This document shows positions 16,126 to 25,652 of a DNA stretch of 64,000 bases, in pieces. The number at the start of each line of letters is the position of its first letter. Positions within the stretch are counted from its first letter, which is position 1. The position numbers and the translations under genes are program-made. The notes beneath the pieces are model-generated. The model was not told the DNA's origin and did not search any database. It worked only from the letters and a program-made list of their open reading frames with translations. The DNA is from an uncultured Selenomonadales bacterium (GTDB lineage Bacteria > Bacillota > Negativicutes > Selenomonadales > Selenomonadaceae). The stretch is from NCBI GenBank assembly GCA_947307055.1, contig CAMZHX010000006.1, forward strand, positions 62,001 to 126,000, in the 5' to 3' direction.

Positions 16126-16403
16126 CGTTGAAAATTTCTTCCTGCAATGCAGTTGCCACGCTCAGCAAGGTTAATGTGAGTTGCGATTCGGTAATAATTT
16201 TGTATTCCCATGACCATTACCACTTTATTGACTATTGTAAACTTTATCAACGCCGTAATGAAGAATTTCCTGCGGCTTTTTTTATTTAATAAAGACATAA
16301 CAAAGTAGAAGTAATAACAAACATTTACGGCTATGTAAAATTTTTGGGAAATTTTATACTTTGCTCGTAACGAAGGATTTTGGAGGGATTTTAGTTAGAG
16401 AAA
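16126..16403. other. Intergenic stretch without recognisable gene
   Basis: The stretch between the terminator at 16125 and the convergent AraC gene holds no convincing ORF, RNA or repeat. The 82-aa minus-strand ORF at 16050 overlaps the previous gene's end and the terminator, and has low-quality content. Confidence 0.5.
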
Positions 16404-17264
16404 TTACCAACCGTTGACGCCGCTAAGATGTCGCCCCTTTGCTTTTAGTTTTTTTCGGTAATCGCCGGGACTTATGTCATATCTTTTGCTGAACGCTTTG
16501 ATAAGTGATTCACTTTTAGCATAGCCGCAAGAGTAAGCGATTTCCGCTATTGTCAAAGTAGAAGACTCCAAAAGAGCGCGAGCCTTAGTCAAACGGCAAT
16601 TTTGAATGTAACTTTTAGGAGACATGCCAACTTGTTTTGTAAATATCGTTGTAGCGTAACTTCGCGCAAGCTTGACATAATCGGCTACATCTTGTACGGA
16701 AATATTTTCTTCAATGTGGTGGTTAATATAGTTCATCATGTGCGAAACGTAAGTATTAACGTCAGTTTTGGGCATGAATTCCTTTTGAGCATCAGCAAGA
16801 ATCGATATGAATTGAAAAAACAATCCCCAGCGATAATAAATATCCGAAAGCATAAAGTCATTCTTCTTGAGCATTTCGAGAACAAAATTTTTCAACTTTT
16901 CGCCGCCTTCAGGATTGCAGGAGAAAATAGGGTTGTCTTTCGATAGCCCAAGGGAATCGACGACAGTTTTTGCTACATGCCCGTTGAAACCGACCCAAAT
17001 ATATTGCCAAGGCTCGTCAATGTCGCTGGTGTAGACGGTCTGCAGATTCGGCACAATTAAAAAGCCTTGTCCCTCGCGAAGGCGATAGGTATGCTGATTG
17101 ATTTTAAAAATTCCCTTGCCGGAAAGGATATAATGTATTAAATAATAAGGGCGCACGGCAGGACCGTAGGTGTGACCAGGATAAGTAAACGAATGCCCAA
17201 ATTTCACGAGGCAAAATTCATCTTCATTGTATAGAGGCATATTTACTGCTTGCCGATTTTCCAT
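16404..17264 (-). CDS. AraC-family transcriptional regulator of the lactose/galactose operon
   Basis: 286 aa. SD GGGAGTGAG before ATG 17264. N-terminal cupin-type sensor (about residues 10-150: YYLIHYILSGKGIFKINQHTYRL, then a REGQGFLIVPN segment). The C-terminal pair of helix-turn-helix motifs (about 180-280) includes YIQNCRLTKARALLESS and TIAEIAYSCGYAKSESLIKAFSKRY. The layout matches sugar-responsive AraC activators such as RafR/MsmR. It is divergent from the symporter-galKET-lacZ-galM operon, so it most likely activates that operon in the presence of a galactoside (inference from position). The shared 141-bp region contains a perfect palindrome at 17343. Confidence 0.88.
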   Translation of the reverse strand: MENRQAVNMPLYNEDEFCLVKFGHSFTYPGHTYGPAVRPYYLIHYILSGKGIFKINQHTYRLREGQGFLIVPNLQTVYTSDIDEPWQYIWVGFNGHVAKTVVDSLGLSKDNPIFSCNPEGGEKLKNFVLEMLKKNDFMLSDIYYRWGLFFQFISILADAQKEFMPKTDVNTYVSHMMNYINHHIEENISVQDVADYVKLARSYATTIFTKQVGMSPKSYIQNCRLTKARALLESSTLTIAEIAYSCGYAKSESLIKAFSKRYDISPGDYRKKLKAKGRHLSGVNGW

Positions 17265-17342
17265 TTAGCTCACTCCCAAAAGTATTTTTCTTCGGACAAT
17301 GATAATTTGTTTCTGGCTTGTGTGCAAGGAAGGAGAAATGCC

Positions 17343-17357
17343 ATGTTTTGAAAACAT
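17343..17357. promoter_or_regulatory. Palindromic operator candidate in the gal/lac control region
   Basis: ATGTTTTGAAAACAT is a perfect 15-nt inverted repeat around a central G. It overlaps TTGAAA (17348), which with TAAAAA 16 bp downstream could be a weak promoter. A second small dyad, CTTGTGTGCAAG, lies just upstream. Confidence 0.5.
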
Positions 17358-17405
17358 TTGAAGAGGATTTAAAAACAACAAAAAAAGCAGAGGAGGTTTA
17401 TTTGT

Positions 17406-18827
17406 ATGAGCAGTAAATTTATTCAGCGCGTCGCTTATGCTTGCGGCACTTTCGGGCACGATGTTTTTTATATGATGCTGGGTAGCTATTTTATGATTTT
17501 TGTTACCAGTAATCTTTTCAACTCGACCGATGCCGAAGGCAAATTGCAAGATGCTTACATGATTGGCGTTGTCACGACGATTATTTTAGTTTTGCGCGTC
17601 GGCGAACTTTTAATCGACCCGTTTATCGGGAATATGATTGACAAGACTAAAACTCGTTGGGGGAAATTTAAGCCGTGGGTTTTAGTCGGCGGCGTCGTCG
17701 GAGCGGTCTGCTTAGCGATTTTGTTCACGGACTTTGGCGGGGCGGCTATAACAAATCCCATGACTTACCTAATCGGATTCGCGATAGTTTATCTGATTAT
17801 GGACGTTTTCTACTCGGCTAAAGACGTTGCGATTTGGTCAATGATTCCGGCTCTAAGTTTCGACAGCCGCGAGCGCGAAGTTACTGCAACTTATGCTCGT
17901 ATCGGTTCAGTTTTCGGGGCGCAGTTGGTAACGGTTATGGTTATGCCGCTGGTGCTTTTCTTCTCGATAAATCAAAATGGCGGCGCGGGCGACCCTCACG
18001 GCTGGTTTGCATTTGCCTGCATTGGCGGCGCAATATCTGTTATCGGCGCAATCATTCTCGGTATCGGCACGAAAGAAGAACAATCAGCTCTGCGCGAAAA
18101 TAAGGAAGAAACCGGCTTCAGTGATGTTTTCAAGGTGCTTTCTCAAAATGACCAGCTTATGTGGATTGCTTTTACATATTTGATTTACGGCTTGGGCGCA
18201 AATATTGTCAACAATTTCAACTTGTATTATTTCATTTACATTCTGGGGGACTCAACGCAATTTTCTTTTCTCGGCATAATAAACGTTGTTATTGGGCTTG
18301 CAGCCGTTGCGCTCTTCCCGACTTTGACTAAAAAATTCAGCCGCAGAGGTTTATTCTTCGTATCAATTAGCATTATGATTATCGCCCTAATTTTTTACGC
18401 CTTCGCGGGTAAAAGCGTAATGATGACATTGTTTGCGGCAGGACTTTTCGCGCTCCCGCAACCGCTTATTTTCTTAGTCGTCTTGATGACGATTACTGAC
18501 ACCGTTGAATATGGGCAATTAAAGCTCGGTCACCGCGACGAGGCACTTGTACTTTGCGTGCGTCCGCTGATTGATAAACTTTCCGGAGCAATTACAAGCG
18601 CGATGGTTGGTTATACGGCGGTTTGGGTCGGCATGGTTTCAGGCGCAACTGCCGATTCGATTTCTGCTGACGGCGTTTTACATTTTAAGTTGATAATGTT
18701 CGCCGCGCCGGTTATCTTGATAGTTATTGCGGGGCTTTTCTATCGCGCTAAAGTGAAACTTACTGAAGGAGAGCACGAGCGCATTGTTAAAGAGCTTGAA
18801 TCGAAATGGGCGGATATGAACAAGTAA
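17406..18827 (+). CDS. GPH-family galactoside:cation symporter (LacS/MelB type)
   Basis: 473 aa, twelve predicted membrane segments. Seen near the N-terminus: GTFGHDVFYMMLGSYFMIF, and the loop motif DKTKTRWGKFKPWVLVGG (about residue 80), a hallmark of the GPH family. No C-terminal IIA domain is present, so it is MelB-like in length rather than LacS-like. It imports lactose, melibiose or another galactoside with Na+ or H+. First gene of the operon, SD GAGGAGG 9 nt before ATG; galK follows after 18 nt. Expression probably depends on the divergent AraC regulator. Confidence 0.9.
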   Translation: MSSKFIQRVAYACGTFGHDVFYMMLGSYFMIFVTSNLFNSTDAEGKLQDAYMIGVVTTIILVLRVGELLIDPFIGNMIDKTKTRWGKFKPWVLVGGVVGAVCLAILFTDFGGAAITNPMTYLIGFAIVYLIMDVFYSAKDVAIWSMIPALSFDSREREVTATYARIGSVFGAQLVTVMVMPLVLFFSINQNGGAGDPHGWFAFACIGGAISVIGAIILGIGTKEEQSALRENKEETGFSDVFKVLSQNDQLMWIAFTYLIYGLGANIVNNFNLYYFIYILGDSTQFSFLGIINVVIGLAAVALFPTLTKKFSRRGLFFVSISIMIIALIFYAFAGKSVMMTLFAAGLFALPQPLIFLVVLMTITDTVEYGQLKLGHRDEALVLCVRPLIDKLSGAITSAMVGYTAVWVGMVSGATADSISADGVLHFKLIMFAAPVILIVIAGLFYRAKVKLTEGEHERIVKELESKWADMNK

Positions 18828-18845
18828 TTTTGAGGAGGTTTTGTT

Positions 18846-20015
18846 ATGGAAGTTTTTGATGTTATCAAGGAAGCGTTTGAAGAGACATTCGGCGCGGCGG
18901 ATACTCAAAAATATTTTTCGCCTGGTCGAGTGAATTTAATCGGCGAGCATACCGACTACAACGGCGGCAATGTCTTTCCCTGCGCAATTTCGCTGGGCAC
19001 TTATGCTTTGGTCGCGCCTCGCAAGGATAACATGACTAGAATTTATTCCATGAACATGGCGGACAAAGGCGTTATTGAATTTGAAATGAACGGCTTAAAG
19101 TACAATCGCGCTTACGACTGGGCAAATTACGTTGCGGGCACGATTGCCACGTTTGAACAGGCAGGGCATAAGACGACTAATGGCTTTGACATTGTAATTT
19201 ATGGCACGTTACCTGCGGGAGCCGGTCTCAGTTCGTCGGCGTCTCTGGAAGTTTTAACCGCCGTCATTTTGAACGAAAATTTTAATTTCGGGCTTGATAT
19301 GGTCGAAATGGTTAAGCTCTCGCAGAAGGCGGAAAATGAATTCGTCGGCATGAATTGCGGCATTATGGATCAATTCGCGGTCGGCATGGGCAAGAAAGAT
19401 TGCGCTATCCTCCTCGACTGCAACACGCTAAAATATCGCTACAGCTCGGTTAAGCTCGACGATTGCGCGATTGTCATAACGAATACAAATAAGCCCCATT
19501 CGCTAGTTACTTCCGCTTACAATGAACGCCGCCAACAATGCGAACACGCGTTGAAAGAAGTTCAAGCCGTAAAGCCTGAATTAAAAGCTTGGGGCGAATT
19601 GACTAACGAAGAGTTCGACAAATTGGCGGAGTATATCAGTTCGCCGATTGAAAGACTTCGTGCGCGTCATGCAGTTCGCGAAAATCAGCGAACACTTGAG
19701 GCAGTCTCCGCGCTTGAAAATAATGATTTGGAAAAGTTCGGGCAACTTATGCACGATTCGCACGTTTCTCTTCGCGACGATTACGACGTAACAGGAATTG
19801 AGCTTGACACTTTGGCCGAGCTTGCTTGGGGCGTCGAGGGTTGCATAGGTTCGAGAATGACGGGTGCGGGCTTTGGCGGTTCGACCGTCAGCATTGTAAA
19901 AAATTCTGCGATTGACGAGTTCAAAACTAAGCTCGAAACGGGCTACAAGAAAAAAATTGGCTACGCGCCGAGCTTTTACGTTGCGAGTATTTCGCAAGGC
20001 ACGCACAAAATTTAA
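18846..20015 (+). CDS. galK: Galactokinase
   Basis: 389 aa, normal length. Phosphorylates alpha-D-galactose to galactose-1-phosphate with ATP in the cytoplasm (Leloir pathway). Motif 1 SPGRVNLIGEHTDYNGG (about residue 26), motif 2 LPAGAGLSSSASLE (the GHMP phosphate-binding loop) and motif 3 GSRMTGAGFGGSTVSIV are intact. SD GAGGAGG precedes ATG 18846 after the symporter. galE begins 12 nt after the stop. One of six consecutive genes that take a galactoside from uptake to UDP-glucose. Confidence 0.96.
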   Translation: MEVFDVIKEAFEETFGAADTQKYFSPGRVNLIGEHTDYNGGNVFPCAISLGTYALVAPRKDNMTRIYSMNMADKGVIEFEMNGLKYNRAYDWANYVAGTIATFEQAGHKTTNGFDIVIYGTLPAGAGLSSSASLEVLTAVILNENFNFGLDMVEMVKLSQKAENEFVGMNCGIMDQFAVGMGKKDCAILLDCNTLKYRYSSVKLDDCAIVITNTNKPHSLVTSAYNERRQQCEHALKEVQAVKPELKAWGELTNEEFDKLAEYISSPIERLRARHAVRENQRTLEAVSALENNDLEKFGQLMHDSHVSLRDDYDVTGIELDTLAELAWGVEGCIGSRMTGAGFGGSTVSIVKNSAIDEFKTKLETGYKKKIGYAPSFYVASISQGTHKI

Positions 20016-20027
20016 GAGGTGATTTTA

Positions 20028-21017
20028 ATGGCAATTTTAGTATGCGGCGGCGCGGGCTATATCGGTTCGCACGCAGTTTATCAGCTGGTGAAAGCCGGCG
20101 AAGATGTTGTTATCGTCGATAATCTCCAGAACGGTCATCGCGGCGCAATCAATCCTGCCGCAAAATTTTATCAAGGCGATATTCGCGACGCCAACATTCT
20201 CGATAAAATTTTTACAGAGAATAAAATCGAAGCCGTGATTCATTTTGCTGCCTACATAGAGGCGGGAGAAAGCGTCGAAAAGCCGCTAAAATATTTCAAT
20301 AACAACGTTTACGGAATGCAAATCTTGCTGGAATCAATGGTGAGAAATGGCGTTGATAAGATTGTTTTCAGTTCTACGGCGGCGACTTACGGCGAGCCTG
20401 AAAAATTCCCAATCGAAGAAAACGACAGAAAGCAACCGATTAACCCTTACGGCGAATCGAAATTGATTATGGAAAAAATGATGAAGTGGGTTAGCCGCGC
20501 CAATGGTATCCGCTTTGTAAGTTTGCGCTATTTCAATGCGGCGGGCGCGGTCGAGGACGGCTCAATCGGCGAAGACCATCACCCCGAAACGCATTTAATC
20601 CCGCTGATTTTGCAAGTGCCGCTCGGTAAACGCGACCACATTACGATTTTCGGCGACGACTACCCCACGCCCGACGGAACTTGCCTACGCGATTATATTC
20701 ACGTTATCGACCTTGCCGACGCGCATATTTTAGCGTTAAATTATCTGCGTAAGGGCGGCGCGTCAAATGTTTTCAATCTCGGCAACGGGCAGGGCTTTTC
20801 CGTCAAGGAAATGATTATCGCGGCTGAAAAAGTTACCGGACAAAAAATTAAAACGGAAATGGGCACGCGTCGCGCAGGTGACCCCGCTCAACTCATCGCC
20901 TCCAGTGATAAGGCTAGAAAAATTTTAGGTTGGACGCCGCAATTTACCGACGTGGAAAAAATTATCGAGACCGCTTGGACGTGGCATAAAAATCACCCGA
21001 ACGGCTACGGGGATTGA
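20028..21017 (+). CDS. galE: UDP-glucose 4-epimerase
   Basis: 329 aa from ATG 20028, 6 nt after GAGGTG; the track's GTG at 20019 lies in the SD. Interconverts UDP-galactose and UDP-glucose with bound NAD. Extended SDR signs: [14 protein letters not shown] at the N-terminus (NAD loop), catalytic SSTAATYG Ser and the YGESK Tyr/Lys pair (about residue 145-150), and the RYFNAAGA motif. Length is standard. It lies between galK and galT, so the three Leloir enzymes are translated together. Confidence 0.96.
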   Translation: MAILVCGGAGYIGSHAVYQLVKAGEDVVIVDNLQNGHRGAINPAAKFYQGDIRDANILDKIFTENKIEAVIHFAAYIEAGESVEKPLKYFNNNVYGMQILLESMVRNGVDKIVFSSTAATYGEPEKFPIEENDRKQPINPYGESKLIMEKMMKWVSRANGIRFVSLRYFNAAGAVEDGSIGEDHHPETHLIPLILQVPLGKRDHITIFGDDYPTPDGTCLRDYIHVIDLADAHILALNYLRKGGASNVFNLGNGQGFSVKEMIIAAEKVTGQKIKTEMGTRRAGDPAQLIASSDKARKILGWTPQFTDVEKIIETAWTWHKNHPNGYGD

Positions 21018-21029
21018 AAGGAAAAGATT

Positions 21030-22550
21030 ATGATTAACACCGAAATAAATCGCCTGTTGAATTTTGCTAAGCAACAAAATCTTATGGCGCAAAGTGATGA
21101 TTATTACGCCGCTAACAAGTTAATTGATTTGCTTGGCGTGCCCGAATTCGTTCCCGAAAAAATCACGGAGACTTTGGAGACCGCTACGCCGATTCTTGAA
21201 AATATACTCGACTACGCGGTTGCGGAAAAAATTATCGACGACACGATTAACGAGCGCGACCTTTTCGACACGCGGATTATGGATTGCGTTATGCCGCGTC
21301 CCAGCGAAGTTATACGCAATTTCAGGAGCGATTACGAAAAATCGCCCGAACTCGCGACGGATAATTATTACAAGTTCAGCATCGCCTCGAATTACATTCG
21401 CAAGGCGCGCATTGATAAAAATATTTTCTGGAAGTCCGAGACCGAATACGGCGCACTTGATTTGACGATTAACCTTTCCAAGCCCGAAAAAGACCCTCGC
21501 GACATTGCAAAGGCTAAAAGCGTCAAGGCGACGGGTTATCCGAAATGTTTGCTTTGCCGTGAAAATGAAGGCTTTGCCGGTCATGCAGGGCACCCCGCCC
21601 GCCAAACTCATAGGATTATTCCACTTAACTTTCATGGTCACGAATGGTTCCTGCAGTATTCGCCCTACACCTACTATAACGAACATTGCATTGTTTTGAA
21701 TACTCTGCACGTCCCGATGAAAATCAATCGCGATACCTTTGAAAATATCTGCGACTTCATAACGGAATTCCCGCATTACTTTGTTGGCTCGAATGCGGAT
21801 TTGCCGATTGTCGGCGGCTCAATTCTCTCGCACGACCACTATCAAGGCGGGCATTATACTTTCCCAATGGAACTCGCTCCGATTGAGGAAACTTACAGCT
21901 TTGCAGATTTCCCCGAAGTCGAAGCGGGGCGCGTTAAGTGGCCTATGTCAACTTTGCGTTTGCGGTCGGAAAATCGCAAGCAACTAATTGACCTTGCCGA
22001 AAAAGTTTTGCAAATTTGGCGAGGCTACAGCGATGAATCTGTAGAAATTTTAGCACAAACTGACGCGCCGCATAATACGATAACTCCGATTGGTAGGAGG
22101 CGCGGCAAGGCTTACGAATTGGATTTAGTTTTCAGAAACAATCGCACGAGTGAAAAGCATCCGCTCGGCATTTTCCACCCGCATGACGAAGTTCACCACA
22201 TCAAGAAAGAAAATATCGGCTTGATTGAGGTTATGGGCTTAGCGGTTCTTCCTGCGCGGCTGAAAAGCGAAATGACGCAAGTCAAAGAAAATTTCCTAAG
22301 CGGTGCCGAAGACATTTCCGGCATTGCCGACATTGAAAAACACGCCGCTTGGTACAAGAAAATTCGCTCTAAGTACAAAAAGATTTCAGAGAAAAACGTT
22401 GACGAAATTATTCGGGCGGAAATTGGTCACGTGTTCAGCGAAGTTTTAGCACATGCGGGCGTATTCAAGCGCAATGAAAAGGGTTTGGCGGCGTTCGATA
22501 AATTTATTGAGCTTTGCAGAGGAGGAGATTTCTTTGGCGTTCAACCTTAA
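21030..22550 (+). CDS. galT: Galactose-1-phosphate uridylyltransferase, Firmicute type (class II)
   Basis: 506 aa, about 150 longer than the E. coli enzyme, as expected of the Firmicute GalT class. Transfers UMP from UDP-glucose to galactose-1-phosphate. Seen: CLLCRENEGFAGHAGHPARQ (about residue 170), the conserved GGSILSHDHYQGGHY segment, and DAPHNTITPIGRR. SD AAAGGAAAAG before ATG 21030, 12 nt after galE. Its last 17 nt overlap the start of lacZ. Confidence 0.95.
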   Translation: MINTEINRLLNFAKQQNLMAQSDDYYAANKLIDLLGVPEFVPEKITETLETATPILENILDYAVAEKIIDDTINERDLFDTRIMDCVMPRPSEVIRNFRSDYEKSPELATDNYYKFSIASNYIRKARIDKNIFWKSETEYGALDLTINLSKPEKDPRDIAKAKSVKATGYPKCLLCRENEGFAGHAGHPARQTHRIIPLNFHGHEWFLQYSPYTYYNEHCIVLNTLHVPMKINRDTFENICDFITEFPHYFVGSNADLPIVGGSILSHDHYQGGHYTFPMELAPIEETYSFADFPEVEAGRVKWPMSTLRLRSENRKQLIDLAEKVLQIWRGYSDESVEILAQTDAPHNTITPIGRRRGKAYELDLVFRNNRTSEKHPLGIFHPHDEVHHIKKENIGLIEVMGLAVLPARLKSEMTQVKENFLSGAEDISGIADIEKHAAWYKKIRSKYKKISEKNVDEIIRAEIGHVFSEVLAHAGVFKRNEKGLAAFDKFIELCRGGDFFGVQP

Positions 22551-25500
22551 AAATTTGCCGAATCCCGAATACTTTCAAGAAAACAGATTGCCGGCGCATT
22601 CCGACCACAAATATTTTGGTAGCGTGGCGGAACTCGCAAGTGGGCAGTCGAGATTTTTCCTCTCGCTTAGCGGTCTGTGGCATTTTGCCTACGCGCCAAA
22701 TTTAAATTTCATTCCGCCCGATTTTTATAGCGAACAAGTTGACTGCCACGACTGGCAAACAATCCGAGTTCCCGCGCATATTCAAATGGAAAATTTCGGC
22801 AAGCCTCATTACACGAACACGACTTACCCTTGGGACGGGCACGAAGTCATTAAGCCCGGCGAAATTCCTGCGCGTGATAATCCCGTCGCTTGTTATGTGA
22901 AATACTTCAACGCGCCCGATTGGAAAAATTTCTTCGTGAGCTTTCAAGGTGCGGAGTCCGGAATTGCGATTTGGCTTAACGGAAATTTTGTCGGCTACAG
23001 CGAAGACTCATTCACGCCGAGCGATTTTGATTTGACGCCGTTTATCAAGCAGGGCGAAAATAAATTGGCGGTTGCCGTCTTCAGATATACGAGCGGTTCT
23101 TGGCTTGAAGACCAGGATTTTTGGCGATTCAGCGGAATTTTTCGCGACGTGATTTTATATAGCAAACCCGCCCTACACGCCGAAGATATTTTCATTCACG
23201 CCGCGCCCATTAACAACTACACCGACGGCAATTTGAAAATCGAAACGCTTTGGAACTCCGACGTGGAAAAAGTTGTTGAGCTGAAAATTTTCGACCAAAA
23301 TAACTCCTGCGTTCTTGACGACACAAAAACTTTCAGCGGCAGGGAATTTACTTTTGCGTACGAGCTGAAAAATATTTCGCTGTGGAGTGCTGAAAAACCC
23401 AATCTTTATCGTGCCTTGTTCGTTGTGAAAAATTCTGCGGGCGAAGTCGTCGAAGTCATTGCGCAAAATATCGGCTTCCGCGAAATCAAACTTGAGGACA
23501 CGCTGATTAAAATTAACGGCAAGCGAATTGTCTTCAAGGGCGTAAACCGTCACGAGTTCGATTGCTTTAACGGTCGCGCAGTTTCTCCCGCCGATATTGA
23601 AAAAGATATTATCGCACTGAAGAGGAATAACATAAACGCCCTGCGCACTTCCCATTATCCCAATCCCTCGCGCCTTTACGAACTTTGCGACATTTACGGC
23701 TTGTACATGATTGACGAAACTAATTTGGAAACGCACGGCTCGTGGATGAAAAATGGCGGCTGTTATCGCGATGAAAATACCATTCCCGACGGCAATCCAA
23801 AATGGTTCGCGGCAGTCCTCGACAGAGCAAAGTCGATGCTTGAGCGCGATAAAAATCACCCATCAATTTTAATTTGGAGTTGCGGCAATGAATCTTGCGG
23901 CGGGCAAAATATCTTTGAAATGCACGAATTCTTTAGGCGGCGCGACCCAAATCGCCTTGTCCACTATGAAGGTATTTTCTGGGACAGAAGATTCAATGCG
24001 ACTTCCGACTTTGAAAGCCAAATGTATCCGACCGTCGCGAATATCAAAAAATTTCTCGCCGAAAAGCGCGACAAGCCTTTTATCTGTTGCGAATACTCTC
24101 ACGCGATGGGCAATTCTTGCGGCGGCTTGAGCAAATACACTAAACTTGCTGACGAGGAAAAACTTTATCAGGGCGGCTTTATCTGGGATTTTGCTGACCA
24201 AGCGATTGCGAGCAATGGCGGCTTGAAATACGGCGGCGACTTCGGCGACAGACCGAGCGATTACAATTTCAGCGGCAACGGATTATTCTTCGCCGACCAC
24301 ACGCCAACGACTAAGTTGCAGGAAGTTAAATTCTGCTATCAAAACTTTGAAATCCTGCCGAGTGAAAGCGCGGTCAAAATCATCAACAAAAGTTTGTTCA
24401 CGAATGCGGCGGACTTCGATTTGAAGTTGAAACTTCTTCGTGACGGCGTTGAAGTCTGGACGAAAATTTTAGACGCGCCAAATATTTTGCCGGGCGAAAA
24501 TGCAGACGTCAAGATTGATTTGCCGAATTACGGCGCGGGCGAATACGTTTTGACGGCGTCGCTTTGTCTGAAGTCGGAGAATCTTTTTGCCGAGCGCGGC
24601 TTTGAAGTTGCATTCGGTCAAGGAGTTTTCAAAAAATCCAATTCAATTTCAGACGTTGCGGCTTGGCTGAACAAGAAAAATATTTATGTGCCGGTTGCGT
24701 CGCTGAAAAATATTCGTCCTGTGCGCGTGGTGCAAAGCGATATAAATTTAGGTGTGCAGGGCGAAGGCTTTGCCTTTATGTTTTCGAGCGCGGCGGGAAA
24801 TTTGACTAGCTACAAGTTTAACGGCGAAGAATTTATTTCGTGCTTGCCGACGCCTAATTTCTGGCGCGCTCCGATTGATAACGACTACGGGAACGGGCAA
24901 AATCTCGACGCGGCGCAATGGAAACTTGCCAGCCTCTACAAAAAGTGCGCGAAGATTGAATACCGCACTGCCGAAAAAGATTTTGTCGCTGTGGAAAGGT
25001 TTTTTGGCGAAAAATTTACCGGCGAGTTCGCGGCGGATTTTGTCGAAGTCAGATTTACTTACGAACTTTTTACTACGCCGAAAAGTTTTTGCGCCGTGAC
25101 TTACAAAGTTAATCGCGACGGCTCCTTGAAAATTTCGCAAGATTACAAGAAGGTTGAAGGGCTTGGAGCTTTGCCGGATTTCTCTATGCTGTTCACTGTG
25201 CCGAAGAAATTTAATCGCATAAAGTTTTACGGCTTAGGACCGCTCGATAATTATCGCGACCGGCTTGAAGGTGCGCGGCTTGGTATTTTTGAATCGACAA
25301 TTTTTGAGGAAGTCGAGCCGTATTTGTTGCCGCAAGAGTGTGGGAATCATTGCGGATTGCGTTGGTTTGAAGTGCTGGACAATCGCGCACGCGGCTTGAA
25401 AATTTTTGCCGAGAATCCTTTTGAGGCGCAAGCACTGCCCTATAGCCCGCACGAATTGGAACTTGCGCGTCATCAAGAGGAGTTGCCTAAGCAAAGTTAT

Positions 25501-25629
25501 ACTTTCATAAAAATTTCTTCGGGGCAATGCGGCATCGGCGGCGATGATTCATGGGGTGCGCCCGTTTTGGAGGAGTACAAGATTAAAAATTCGGATAAGC
25601 ATTTCGAGTTTTGCTTAAAAGTAATTTGA
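22534..25629 (+). CDS. lacZ: Beta-galactosidase, glycoside hydrolase family 2 (LacZ type)
   Basis: 1031 aa, close to E. coli LacZ (1024). I place the start at TTG 22534, 6-7 nt after GGAGGAG; the track start (22453) lies well within galT. Jelly-roll, Ig-like and TIM-barrel order is normal. The acid/base Glu is in WSCGNESCGGQN, the nucleophile Glu in CCEYSHAMGNS, and the barrel opening in FKGVNRHEFD. The C-terminal Bgal_small_N domain includes FWRAPIDNDYG. No signal peptide: it cleaves imported lactose in the cytoplasm. The glucose goes to glycolysis and the beta-galactose to GalM and GalK. Confidence 0.96.
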   Translation: MAFNLKNLPNPEYFQENRLPAHSDHKYFGSVAELASGQSRFFLSLSGLWHFAYAPNLNFIPPDFYSEQVDCHDWQTIRVPAHIQMENFGKPHYTNTTYPWDGHEVIKPGEIPARDNPVACYVKYFNAPDWKNFFVSFQGAESGIAIWLNGNFVGYSEDSFTPSDFDLTPFIKQGENKLAVAVFRYTSGSWLEDQDFWRFSGIFRDVILYSKPALHAEDIFIHAAPINNYTDGNLKIETLWNSDVEKVVELKIFDQNNSCVLDDTKTFSGREFTFAYELKNISLWSAEKPNLYRALFVVKNSAGEVVEVIAQNIGFREIKLEDTLIKINGKRIVFKGVNRHEFDCFNGRAVSPADIEKDIIALKRNNINALRTSHYPNPSRLYELCDIYGLYMIDETNLETHGSWMKNGGCYRDENTIPDGNPKWFAAVLDRAKSMLERDKNHPSILIWSCGNESCGGQNIFEMHEFFRRRDPNRLVHYEGIFWDRRFNATSDFESQMYPTVANIKKFLAEKRDKPFICCEYSHAMGNSCGGLSKYTKLADEEKLYQGGFIWDFADQAIASNGGLKYGGDFGDRPSDYNFSGNGLFFADHTPTTKLQEVKFCYQNFEILPSESAVKIINKSLFTNAADFDLKLKLLRDGVEVWTKILDAPNILPGENADVKIDLPNYGAGEYVLTASLCLKSENLFAERGFEVAFGQGVFKKSNSISDVAAWLNKKNIYVPVASLKNIRPVRVVQSDINLGVQGEGFAFMFSSAAGNLTSYKFNGEEFISCLPTPNFWRAPIDNDYGNGQNLDAAQWKLASLYKKCAKIEYRTAEKDFVAVERFFGEKFTGEFAADFVEVRFTYELFTTPKSFCAVTYKVNRDGSLKISQDYKKVEGLGALPDFSMLFTVPKKFNRIKFYGLGPLDNYRDRLEGARLGIFESTIFEEVEPYLLPQECGNHCGLRWFEVLDNRARGLKIFAENPFEAQALPYSPHELELARHQEELPKQSYTFIKISSGQCGIGGDDSWGAPVLEEYKIKNSDKHFEFCLKVI

Positions 25630-25652
25630 CACATGAATTTAGAGGTTCGGTA

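Noticed and set aside
16050-16298. 82-aa minus-strand ORF
   Set aside because: Covers the terminator at 16091 and the end of the previous gene, and has no recognisable content.
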